From Candidatus Polarisedimenticolia bacterium (lineage in GTDB: Bacteria; Acidobacteriota; Polarisedimenticolia; Gp22-AA2; AA152), in contig DASYRE010000045.1 of assembly GCA_036004685.1 (NCBI GenBank), forward strand, positions 1 to 54,103: a DNA stretch of 54,103 nt. The letters are read 5' to 3'. Made by a program: the position numbers and the translations under genes. The notes under the pieces are model-generated. The model was not told the origin of the DNA, made no database searches, and was given only the letters and a program-made list of their open reading frames with translations. This document shows positions 33,280 through 40,923 of this stretch, piece after piece. The stretch's first letter is position 1. Every line of letters starts with the position of its first letter.

Positions 33280-34806
33280 ATGACTACTAAGAGAGTTCGT
33301 AGCCGAATCGTACTGGGTAGTCTGGTGGCGTTGATGGTTCTGCCCGCGGGGGTGGCCTTCGCCCAGACCCGAATCAAGCCGGGATTCAATCTGTTTTCGG
33401 TGGAACAGGATCAGGAGATCGGGCGTCAATCAGCGAATGAGGCCGAGCGCCAGCTCCCGATCCTCAGCGACCGTTCGATCGATGGATACATCAATACGGT
33501 CGGGAAACGCCTGGCGGCCGTCGCGCCCGGGGCGAAGTACCCCTACCAGTTCAAGGTCGTGAACGCCTCGGACATCAACGCATTCGCGCTGCCGGGGGGA
33601 TATCTATACCTGAACCGAGGCCTCATCGAGGCGGCTCGAAACGAGGGCCAGCTCTCGGGAGTGATGGCGCACGAGATGGCGCATGTCGCCCTGCGGCACG
33701 GGACCAATCAGGCGTCGAAGGCATACCTGGGCCAGGCGGGCTTGGGCGTCATGGGGGGGCTCGCGGGGAACAGCAGCTCCACCCAGAAGACGATCGGCGC
33801 GGTCGGAGGTTTCGGCTTGAATGCTCTGTTCTTGAAGTTCAGCCGCACGGACGAGGAGCAGGCGGACGTCGTGGGCGCCCAGATGATGGCGAAGGCCGGC
33901 TACGACCCCAAGGACATGGTGGATTTCTTCGAGATGTTGCGCAGCACGAAGGATCGCGATCCGAGCAAGGTGGAACAGTTCTTTAGCAGTCATCCCGCCC
34001 CCAAGGATCGCGCGGCCCGAATCCAGAAAGAAATGAAGATGCTGAACATCAACCCGACTCGGGCCGTGGGCGGTTTTCAGCAGGCCAAGTCCGAGCTCCA
34101 GGGGATGCCCAAGGCCAGATCCCTGCAGCAGATCGCGCAAGCACAGGGGACGCCCAGTCTACAGCAGCCCGGGGTCAGCAACGCACGCATTGTTCAAATG
34201 AACATCGATCGTCCCTCTTCGAGTTTCCGCTCATTCGAGCAGCGGGGGCAGTTCTTCCAGATTGATTATCCGACGAACTGGCAGGTCTACGAGCCCACGA
34301 ACGGTTACGGGGTGACCCTCGCTCCGGACGGCGGGTACGTGGACACGGGCGGCGAAGAGAGAAACCTCGTGTACGGCGTGATCGTCAACCATTACGACAC
34401 GTTTGACGGCGCGACCAACGAAAGGTTTGTCAGCCCCGGAGGCTTCGAAAGTGCCGGCAACAGCCTCGTGGACAACAACGGCCGCATCCAGAGCCGAACC
34501 ACCCTCGCGCGGGCGACGAACGATCTCGTCAGCCAGATCCTGCGGACGAATCCCTATCTGAGGATGATCCCCAACTCGCAGCGAACCGACACGATCAGCG
34601 GAGCGTCAGCACTTTCCCTGGTCCTCTCGGGCCGCTCGCCGGTGACGCGAGAAGAAGAGCGGGTCACGGTCTTCACTCGCGAGCTTCCCGATGACGACGT
34701 CATCTACGCGCTCTTCATCGCCCCGGGGCAGAATTACGACGAAGCGAGAAAGACCTTCGATCGGATGATATCCAGCCTGCAGGTTAACGACGAGGCGGCG
34801 CACTAG
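33280..34806 (+). CDS. Periplasmic M48 family metalloprotease (BepA/YfgC-like)
   Basis: 508 residues from ATG 33280 (GAGGTGAAAG upstream) with a signal peptide (IVLGSLVALMVLPAGVAFAQ). The zinc site HEMAH is at residues 131-135 and the third ligand is in the DEEQADVVGAQMM helix at about 190. FALPGGYLYLNRGLI just before it is typical of this family, which degrades misfolded outer-membrane proteins. Instead of TPRs, the C-terminal half carries a beta domain of about 150 residues (FFQIDYPTNWQVYEPTNGYG; VFTRELPDDDVIYALFIAPG), so it is a variant architecture. It is transcribed away from a shared control region. Confidence 0.95.
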   Translation: MTTKRVRSRIVLGSLVALMVLPAGVAFAQTRIKPGFNLFSVEQDQEIGRQSANEAERQLPILSDRSIDGYINTVGKRLAAVAPGAKYPYQFKVVNASDINAFALPGGYLYLNRGLIEAARNEGQLSGVMAHEMAHVALRHGTNQASKAYLGQAGLGVMGGLAGNSSSTQKTIGAVGGFGLNALFLKFSRTDEEQADVVGAQMMAKAGYDPKDMVDFFEMLRSTKDRDPSKVEQFFSSHPAPKDRAARIQKEMKMLNINPTRAVGGFQQAKSELQGMPKARSLQQIAQAQGTPSLQQPGVSNARIVQMNIDRPSSSFRSFEQRGQFFQIDYPTNWQVYEPTNGYGVTLAPDGGYVDTGGEERNLVYGVIVNHYDTFDGATNERFVSPGGFESAGNSLVDNNGRIQSRTTLARATNDLVSQILRTNPYLRMIPNSQRTDTISGASALSLVLSGRSPVTREEERVTVFTRELPDDDVIYALFIAPGQNYDEARKTFDRMISSLQVNDEAAH

Positions 34807-35453
34807 TAGCGCCGTAGATACGACAGCTCTCGGTTTGAGTCTAAACATGGCCATCGACTGAGAGTATGGGTGATGTCTTGAGGTGTTGTTAAGCGCGCGA
34901 AGGGCACCGACTCATTGAAGGCGGTTGCGAAGCCAACCATTTCATCGAGTAGGTGCCCTTGAGTTTCCGGACATTATCTCAGTACAAACCACACCGGTGA
35001 GAGCGGTGCCGACTCTGCGCAAGGCCAGCCACGTGAAGAAGCAAATCCACGGGGAGGATGGCCGCTGGGTCCACGAGCCGAAGTCAGCCGCCGAGTCCCA
35101 GAATGAATCAGGATCCTCCGAGGGCGCAGTGCCGATTCTTTCTCTCCCCCGCGATTCTCAGGTCCGCGATCTCCACCTCCACCCCTTCGACCTGCCCGGC
35201 GAGGCGCACTTGCGGAAGAGGAAGATAGTTCGCGATATCAAATCTTCCCACGCACGCGCGCGGTCCTACAAAGCATATCCAATCGTAATCGCCGCTGTCC
35301 AATAGTTTCACAGTGCCGCTGCCTTCAACCAGTATCGCTTGGCAAGCGTGACGATTGGAAGGTGCCACCCTGCGTGGAAGCGCACCGCAATGCCTTTCTC
35401 CGCAGCGGAAGGGAGCGGGGCAGGTCCATTGGAGGCATGAGCCGTGGGGCTGG
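34807..35453. other. Gene-poor stretch with a long hairpin
   Basis: About 650 bases without a convincing gene. A 61-base hairpin lies at 34900-34960 (arms AAGGGCACCGACTC and GAGTAGGTGCCCTT). Short open frames exist on both strands at about 35000-35370, but none has a ribosome binding site together with recognisable protein features; they may be debris. Confidence 0.5.
34900..34960. repeat. 61-base imperfect inverted repeat (hairpin)
   Basis: Outer arms AAGGGCACCGACTC / GAGTAGGTGCCCTT pair with a single mismatch, a second stretch (TGAA/TTCA) pairs further in, and an inner GGTTG/CAACC stem closes on a 6-base loop. There is no T-run on either side, so it is not a standard terminator. It could be a small mobile or REP-like element. 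Confidence 0.6.
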
Positions 35454-36272
35454 TCATTCGGGCCAGCGGGGACTCGACAGCTGGATCCGCCAGATGGGTC
35501 CCGTCGGGTAGAGAGGCCCTTCGAACCTCACGAATGCCGGCACGTCGTCCATGAGGATCCAGACATGCTCGTCCGGCGGCATGCGCCCCAGCACGGTAGC
35601 GAATAACTTGAGCCAAATCCCAAGCTGTGGCTTTAACACGTAGTGGACGGCGGTCTTGGCGAGATCGCCGACCAAGACCTTCTGCTCGCCGGCCGGTGCC
35701 ACCGACAGCTGGATGAGCCGGGGCTCTGGCGTGAAGGCCACGAAATGGACGGTCTCGTGGGCACCCTTGGGGAGGTCCTTCATGACGCTGAGCATGAGGC
35801 CATTGTAGACGTCAGGCGGTAGTTCGAGCGTCCCCTGGAGCGCTGTTTCCTTGCCGTCCTTGTGGGCCTTTTTTTTCATGCTGTACTTGTGGGTGGCGCG
35901 CTCCATCGAGATCTCGACGTCTTCCGGGAATATGGGTCCGCGCTGCAACAAGTGATAGCTCTGCATGGTGTAGACGGTTTTCTGGGTGAAGGCCACCGAC
36001 TCCTCGAGCACTGAGCCATCTTTGAAGCGGAACACCATCCGTTTCTCGGCCACCTCACCTCGAACAATCTGGAGGAGATCACCTTCCGCCACCAGCGTGC
36101 CGTCGATCGAGCGCAACGCGAGAAAGCCGTGAAGGGAGCCCTCGACGAAGCGCACTCGGACCGGGGCGGCCGTGAGCGTGCCCATTGCCGCCGCGACAAC
36201 GAGCAGGCCGAGGCTTGCTACTTTCGCCAACCGCCTGCCGGCGACGCAGGAGTCGCCATGTCTCTTCCGCAT
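35454..36272 (-). CDS. Secreted protein of unknown function
   Basis: About 272 residues from ATG 36272, preferred to 36320 because the signal peptide (VASLGLLVVAAAMGTLTAAP) then lies at a normal distance. The mature part is beta-rich: VRFVEGSLHGFLALRSIDGTL, EKRMVFRFKDGSVLEESVAF, VYTMQSYHLLQRGPIFPEDV, LELPPDVYNGLMLSVMKDLP. It ends in a conserved-looking segment VWILMDDVPAFVRFEGPLY. I do not recognise a named family, though the pattern looks like a widespread single-domain periplasmic protein. A copy of the GGGGT-type element lies about 130 bases upstream. Confidence 0.7.
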   Translation of the reverse strand: MRKRHGDSCVAGRRLAKVASLGLLVVAAAMGTLTAAPVRVRFVEGSLHGFLALRSIDGTLVAEGDLLQIVRGEVAEKRMVFRFKDGSVLEESVAFTQKTVYTMQSYHLLQRGPIFPEDVEISMERATHKYSMKKKAHKDGKETALQGTLELPPDVYNGLMLSVMKDLPKGAHETVHFVAFTPEPRLIQLSVAPAGEQKVLVGDLAKTAVHYVLKPQLGIWLKLFATVLGRMPPDEHVWILMDDVPAFVRFEGPLYPTGPIWRIQLSSPRWPE

Positions 36273-36400
36273 GCCGCGCCGCGTGCGCGCCGTTACTGGC
36301 GAACAGCGTGAAATGACCATGCCTCTTTCCCCTCATTGCCCACCTTGCCAGACTCTCGGCCCCAGCAGGCGTCTGACAAGGTGGGAAGATTGACTGTTGA

Positions 36401-36415
36401 TAGAATACCCCTACC
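36401..36415 (-). promoter_or_regulatory. Half-palindrome of the GGGGT/ACCC type
   Basis: On the reverse strand GTAGGGGTATTCTA resembles the left part of the elements at 33014 and 33077. It lies about 130 bases upstream of the secreted-protein gene ending at 35454. Confidence 0.3.
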
Positions 36416-36620
36416 AGAAGTTGAATCGCTGCTTATTCCTCCTGCATTTGTCCTAGTATTTTGCGCTACGGTCGGCGGGAATGCATGAAACCTGGCAAGA
36501 TCATTGATGCGGGCATGGCCCCGTAAAGTGTGAGGAAATCTCCGCATCGGTTCCGGAAGGAATCGCGCCATTGCCTATAGAGGGAGGGGGTAAGGAAGGA
36601 ATCGTTCGTCACGTGAAGCA

Positions 36621-36648
36621 CCCCCTGGCCCGCGCCCGGGCCAGGGGG
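36621..36648 (-). terminator. Perfect 12-bp GC hairpin downstream of the lipoprotein gene
   Basis: CCCCCTGGCCCG and CGGGCCAGGGGG flank a CGCC loop, eight bases past the stop of the leftward lipoprotein gene. The stem is very stable, but no T-run follows on the reverse strand, so it may act as a weak terminator or as an mRNA 3'-end stabiliser. Confidence 0.5.
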
Positions 36649-36656
36649 GGAAGAAC

Positions 36657-37346
36657 CTACGACCTATCGGCGATGGTCAAGGACTCGTCTAGGGTGATGA
36701 CGAGGTGGGTGCCTGCGGGGATCACCAGTTCCTTTCCCTTGGTGCCGGCGGCGATTCCAGTCCCAATCCCGCCTCCGAGGACGGCTCCCACTGCAGCGTC
36801 CTTGGTGCTCCCGCCCAGAATCTTCCCCAGCAGGGCCCCTCCGGCTGCGCTGCCTCCGATGATTCCGGCGGTCTTGCCGGTGGAACTCGCGACGCTGACG
36901 AGGGACGCGGACAGGGGAGTGCTATAGCCTTGGGGTGTCCTTACCTTGTTGAAGGAAAGAGCCATGGCGCCTCCCTTCTCCGATATCTTCAGCCCCTTCT
37001 TGGCGGGCGCCACGTCCGTCACCCGACCGTAAATGGTGCTGCCTTCCGGAATGGCGATTCGCCCCCCCGCCAGGACGGGAGTCGTCGTCGTAGCGCTTAG
37101 GGCATCTCCCGTCTGACTGGTCGCAGAACCGATGTCCCTAGAGAGGGTAACGTGAATCTCAGTCCCCTGAGGCACGGTGACCCGGACCACGTCGCGGGCG
37201 CGGGACCCGGAGGAGGGCGCAGAGTATGCTTGCTGGACGCCGGCTTCCTGGGAGGAAGGGGCCTGAGCGCAGGCCAACAGGCCGGCGACCAGGAAGATCG
37301 CCATGAGAAGTCCGATACGATTCTTGCCATTGAATTGGAAGCTCAA
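36657..37346 (-). CDS. Glycine-zipper lipoprotein
   Basis: 229 residues from TTG 37346; the start is chosen because AAGGAG lies five bases upstream, although an in-frame ATG follows at codon 15. A lipoprotein signal ends in LVAGLLAC, where Cys26 would be lipidated. The central region (VTVPQGTEIHVTLSRDIGSA; GRIAIPEGSTIYGRVTDVAP) is beta-rich, and a glycine zipper follows (GIIGGSAAGGALLGKILGG, AVGAVLGGGIGTGIAAGTKG), then VIPAGTHLVITLDESL. Such proteins are envelope-associated and often stress-induced. A 12-bp hairpin lies just downstream. Confidence 0.85.
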   Translation of the reverse strand: MSFQFNGKNRIGLLMAIFLVAGLLACAQAPSSQEAGVQQAYSAPSSGSRARDVVRVTVPQGTEIHVTLSRDIGSATSQTGDALSATTTTPVLAGGRIAIPEGSTIYGRVTDVAPAKKGLKISEKGGAMALSFNKVRTPQGYSTPLSASLVSVASSTGKTAGIIGGSAAGGALLGKILGGSTKDAAVGAVLGGGIGTGIAAGTKGKELVIPAGTHLVITLDESLTIADRS

Positions 37347-37458
37347 TTTAACTCCTTCTACTTTGGTGACGTCGCGTGGTGGAAGCGACTCGTCTCGCGG
37401 GCAAAAAGCGCGGTTCCACCGGCGAGGCGATCGCCCCGATAAACGAGAGGAAAAGGGA

Positions 37459-37611
37459 TTACGAGGTTGCTCGTCGCCCCTGAAAGAAATTGAGGAGCAC
37501 GACGATGATGGCCAGCACCAGAAGGAGGTGAAGGAACCCTCCCATCGTATAGCTCGTCACCATCCCCAGCAGCCAGAGAACCCCCAGAATCACGGCAATT
37601 GTCCACAACAT
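37459..37611 (-). CDS. lmo0937-family small membrane protein
   Basis: 50 residues from ATG 37611 with AAAGGAG seven bases upstream. Two hydrophobic helices, LWTIAVILGVLWLLGMVTSY and GGFLHLLLVLAIIVVLLNFF, then a basic end (QGRRATS), match the widespread DUF5670/lmo0937 family of tiny membrane proteins. Their role is unknown, but they are often found next to envelope-stress genes, as here beside a glycine-zipper lipoprotein. Confidence 0.9.
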   Translation of the reverse strand: MLWTIAVILGVLWLLGMVTSYTMGGFLHLLLVLAIIVVLLNFFQGRRATS

Positions 37612-38632
37612 GTTGCTCTCCTTTCACTGATGCGTCTGATACCCGATTGGTTTTGAAGCCTGCCGCTCCGGTTGCACCGTGCCGATCGCAGCGGTTTATC
37701 GAACGACTCGGGGACTTACGCCTTGTCATTGACGCGCTTCACGCCATTGAAGTCCCGAGTGAATTTAGTGACAAGCTACTTCCATCCACCTGATTCGCGG
37801 CCTCGCGGAGTAGAGTGACCAGCTTTTTATGGGATTCCTTAGGCCACCGTCCCTGTCAGAGTCATCCGTGGGCCTCGATTCCGACGTCGCGGTCATTGAT
37901 ATAGCCAGATACCCATAGGGACTCTTGGTGGTGCTTCGATGCGACAGTCAATATCTGAGGCGCTCATGGGGTAAACGCTCCCAGAGTCACAGCGGTCGCA
38001 GCGAGAGTAAGACCCAGCGGGTGCATTGCCTTCATTCGACACGTTCCTTTCTTATGCGAATTGTCGAGATTCCCGCTCGCATAGACTATGCTGGCAACCG
38101 GTCGCTTGATATGGGGCATAACCCTACCCGCGATGTTGGCTGAAACTGTCCATGATGAGTGTGTGGCGTAAGGGCGCTTCGCTTCACGGCTGTGCGGTCC
38201 GTCGAGCAGCTGGACAGTGGGTAACGAATGATGCGTTGTCGCGCTACCGAGGAAGCACTCACCTAAGGCGCCAAAAATGCTCAAGCGCGCTGGCGAGAGT
38301 GAGAAGAAGCAACGGGGCGGTCCGATCCGTAAAAGGCGGCGGACCACTATCCCGAGTTACCACCAGGGGCGAGCCGCCGCTTCGGCACGTTGAGCATCAA
38401 CTTCGCGGCTCCCACCCCGAGTTCGACCCGACGCGAAAGTGATTTCGCCGCTTCTTGAATTCCGCCCCACAGGGGATGAGAATGCCTCATCGGCTCCTAA
38501 GACCGCGAAGTTGACCCGGGAGCCGAAAGGCGTTCCGGTTCTCGCAGGCGCCACGGTCCTGCCGTCCTTCGACCGCTCTGTCCGATCGCGTAACGGGTGC
38601 GTCGAGGTCGGCTCCCTCGTAGGAGATGCCTC
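37612..38632. other. Gene-poor, apparently lower-GC stretch of about 1 kb
   Basis: The only gene-like element is an orphan signal peptide (37964-38035, reverse). A TGGGGCATAACCCTA element of the GGGGT/ACCC type lies at 38112-38126. Base composition looks closer to average than the rest of the window. I see no intact gene; the region may be debris of lost genes. Confidence 0.5.
37964..38035 (-). pseudogene. Orphan signal peptide, remnant of a small secreted protein
   Basis: A 23-residue frame from ATG 38035 with AAAGGAA nine bases upstream encodes a basic start and a hydrophobic core (LGLTLAATAVTLGAF) and then stops. Good translation signals followed by only a signal sequence suggest that the body of a secreted protein was lost. 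It has a GGGGT-type palindrome about 80 bases upstream. Confidence 0.4.
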
Positions 38633-39385
38633 ATGGTAGCCGTCACCGGGATTTTCAAATCACGCGCCGATGCGGAGGGCGCAGTCGAGCGCCTCAGGCG
38701 CATCGGTATCGAAGGGAAGCGTCAGCTCAACCTCCTGATGCCCGGCGCGACCGATCAGGAGATCGCCCAGATCCCCACCTCCGACGCCGAACAGCCGGGA
38801 ATGGGGGCGGCGGTCGGCGGAGTCGTCGGCGGCGCGTCGGCCATGGCGATCGGTTCGGCGGCCACCAGCCTGCTGATCCCGGGTATCGGCCTCGTCGCCG
38901 CCGTGGGAATAGTGGCCTCGGGGCTGCTTGGCGCCTTCGCGGGTGCCGCGGCCGGGGGCGCGCTCGAAGACTCGATGACCGAGGGGCCTCCGAAAGATGA
39001 GGTTTTCCTCTACGAGGATGCCCTGCGGCAGGGAAGGACCGTCATCATCGCCCTCGCCAAGGACGACGAGCAGGCCGAGTCGGCGCGGCGTGCGCTCGCG
39101 GAATCGGGAGCCGAGAGCATCGACGCGGCGCGCCAAAGGTGGTGGATTGGGCTTCGCGACCTCGAGCACGAGCATTACACGGCTGACGGCAAGAACTTCG
39201 CGGACGCCGAGTCGGCCTACCGGCGGGGCTTCGAAGCTGCCCTGCATCCCGAGACTCGCGGCCGTTCCTACGAAGAGGCCAAAGAGCGCCTTCGCAGGAT
39301 CCACCCCGGCGTGTGCGATGAAGAGCCCTTCCGCCGCGGCTACGAGCGTGGAAACGCCTACTTTAACAAGGTGTGGAAGAAATAA
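38633..39385 (+). CDS. General-stress-type protein with central glycine-rich membrane segment
   Basis: 250 residues from ATG 38633 (TAGGAGA eight bases upstream). The N-terminus (VAVTGIFKSRADAEGAVERL) resembles the start of DUF1269 / heat-induced YflT-like stress proteins, which begin with a short ferredoxin-like domain that tracks residue pairs. A glycine/alanine-rich hydrophobic region follows (GMGAAVGGVVGGASAMAIGS; AVGIVASGLLGAFAGAAAGG), then a repeat of the ferredoxin-like half (EVFLYEDALRQGRTVIIALA) and a C-terminal charged domain (SAYRRGFEAALHPETRGRSY). Its first 25 codons and upstream region are duplicated at 30690-30800. Confidence 0.75.
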   Translation: MVAVTGIFKSRADAEGAVERLRRIGIEGKRQLNLLMPGATDQEIAQIPTSDAEQPGMGAAVGGVVGGASAMAIGSAATSLLIPGIGLVAAVGIVASGLLGAFAGAAAGGALEDSMTEGPPKDEVFLYEDALRQGRTVIIALAKDDEQAESARRALAESGAESIDAARQRWWIGLRDLEHEHYTADGKNFADAESAYRRGFEAALHPETRGRSYEEAKERLRRIHPGVCDEEPFRRGYERGNAYFNKVWKK

Positions 39386-39806
39386 GCGATTTGGAGAGGA
39401 GGGCAGAAGCAGAAAACAAGAAGCGACCGACCCATTTCCTCTGTTTACCATGCTTTGATTGAATTTTACTTCAATCTCCGCGCAGCACCATTACAATGGG
39501 CCGGTCACTAAATCCAGCCTACTCCCGCTCACGCCGATCGGCAAATAAAAGCTCCCGGAAGAAGCGGCGGTGAGCCGGTCCTCGTCACGCGGCTTTCACT
39601 GCCTCGAGCTCCCCGCGCTTCCGTCGATACCGCGCGATACCGGCAGCCCGCGCCGCCGTCACGGGGCACGGGATCCGCGCGGACGAGCAAGACTGAGCGG
39701 GTCGCGGACCGATCGCCGTGAAGCAGGCGGTATAATCACCGACCGGCGGACCCTCAGACAACTCTTCGGACCTGGAACGCCCGAGCGCTGAGCCCAAGGA
39801 CCCCTC
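39386..39806. other. Intergenic region, about 420 bases
   Basis: It separates the stress protein from the Fpg gene. It is AT-richer in the first 150 bases. I see no gene, terminator or repeat that I can support. Confidence 0.4.
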
Positions 39807-40631
39807 ATGCCGGAGCTGCCTGAAATCGAGACGATCCGCCGGGGGCTCATGCCGCTGCTGGCGGGGCGGAAGGTCCTGGAGGTCAGGGTGCGCGAGCGGC
39901 GCCTGCGCGAGCCGATTGCGGTGCGCGGCTTGGCGCGGCTGCGGGGCGCGACCGTCACCGGGATCCGCCGGCGCAGCAAGTACCTCCTGGTGGACACCGA
40001 CTCGGGGCTGACCCTCCTGATCCACCTCGGGATGACGGGTCAGCTCTGGGTCGCCGACGGCGGGAGGCCGCAGCGGCCCCACGAGCACGTGGTGATCGCG
40101 CTCGACGACGGCCGCGAGCTGCGGTTCGCGGACGCCCGGCGCTTCGGCCTGCTGCGTCTCCTGAAGAGCGACCTCGCCCATCGCGATCCGCGGCTGAGAG
40201 GGCTCGGGCCCGAGCCCCTCAACGACTATCTCACGGGGGAGGCCCTCCACCGGGTCGCCCGGGGCCGGAAGAAGCCGATCAAGAATTTCTTGATGGACAA
40301 CCGGGCGATAGCCGGGGTCGGCAACATCTACGCGTGCGAGGCCCTGTACCGTTGCGGCCTGAACCCGCGGCGGGCGGTGGGGAGGATCGGCCGCGCAGTC
40401 TGGGATCGCCTGCTGGCAGACCTGCGCGACGTTCTGAACGAATCGATCTCGGCGGGCGGCACGACGCTCCGGGATTTTCTGAACGCCGAGGGAGGCGTCG
40501 GCTATTTCGCGGTGTCGCTGCGCGTCTACGACCGGGCCGGCGAGCCCTGCCGGAGATGCGAGACCCCGATCCGCCGTATCGTCCAGGCCGGCCGCAGCAC
40601 CTTCTACTGCCCCCGCTGCCAGCGCCGCTGA
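39807..40631 (+). CDS. mutM: Formamidopyrimidine-DNA glycosylase (Fpg/MutM)
   Basis: 274 residues starting MPELPEIETI, where Pro2 is the catalytic nucleophile and Glu3 assists. It excises oxidised purines such as 8-oxoguanine and nicks the strand by beta/delta elimination. RRRSKYLLVD holds the conserved lysine near residue 58; IHLGMTGQL, FADARRFG and the helix-two-turn-helix KNFLMDNRAIAGVGNIYACE are all present. The C-terminal zinc finger is intact: CRRC then CPRC separated by GRSTFY. ATG has AAGGACC ten bases upstream. It is a single gene, with no neighbour of related function. Confidence 0.97.
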   Translation: MPELPEIETIRRGLMPLLAGRKVLEVRVRERRLREPIAVRGLARLRGATVTGIRRRSKYLLVDTDSGLTLLIHLGMTGQLWVADGGRPQRPHEHVVIALDDGRELRFADARRFGLLRLLKSDLAHRDPRLRGLGPEPLNDYLTGEALHRVARGRKKPIKNFLMDNRAIAGVGNIYACEALYRCGLNPRRAVGRIGRAVWDRLLADLRDVLNESISAGGTTLRDFLNAEGGVGYFAVSLRVYDRAGEPCRRCETPIRRIVQAGRSTFYCPRCQRR

Positions 40632-40908
40632 GCGTCCGGTGTATCCGGCGCGGCGTTCTCGCCAGGCAAGCCTTGTCTCCCTGAGTGCACTGGCGTCGCC
40701 AGCGCGTCGTATGGGATCTCGGATGCGCGCCTTCGGGAAGCTTCGTCCTGATACGATGGCCTCAGGGTTGTTCGGGGTTCCCAACCTGATCTCCCGATCG
40801 ATCGCGATGGAGCGGCGGATCCGGCTCGCGGCACTTCGAGGCTTTTTCCTTCCGTTGGCTCGTCCATCGGGTTCTTGATGCGGGAAGCGCATTCGGCGCC
40901 CAGAGGCC

Positions 40909-40914
40909 TATAAT
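40909..40914 (+). promoter_or_regulatory. -10 element (TATAAT) close to the kinase start
   Basis: A perfect TATAAT ends ten bases before ATG 40924, so transcripts would begin at or very near the start codon. There is no ribosome binding site, which fits a leaderless mRNA. The -35 region has no clear match. Confidence 0.4.
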
Positions 40915-40923
40915 GTGCGCAAG

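Noticed and set aside
34925-35305. Forward frame of 126 codons starting within the hairpin
   Set aside because: It starts inside a structured repeat and its translation has no domain or signal features.
35108-35368. Reverse-strand frame of 86 codons
   Set aside because: It has some protein-like composition but no ribosome binding site or known family, and the surroundings look like debris. I could not support it as a gene.
36621-36648. Calling the 12-bp hairpin a standard rho-independent terminator
   Set aside because: The stem is perfect, but neither side has a T-run, so it is listed only with moderate confidence.
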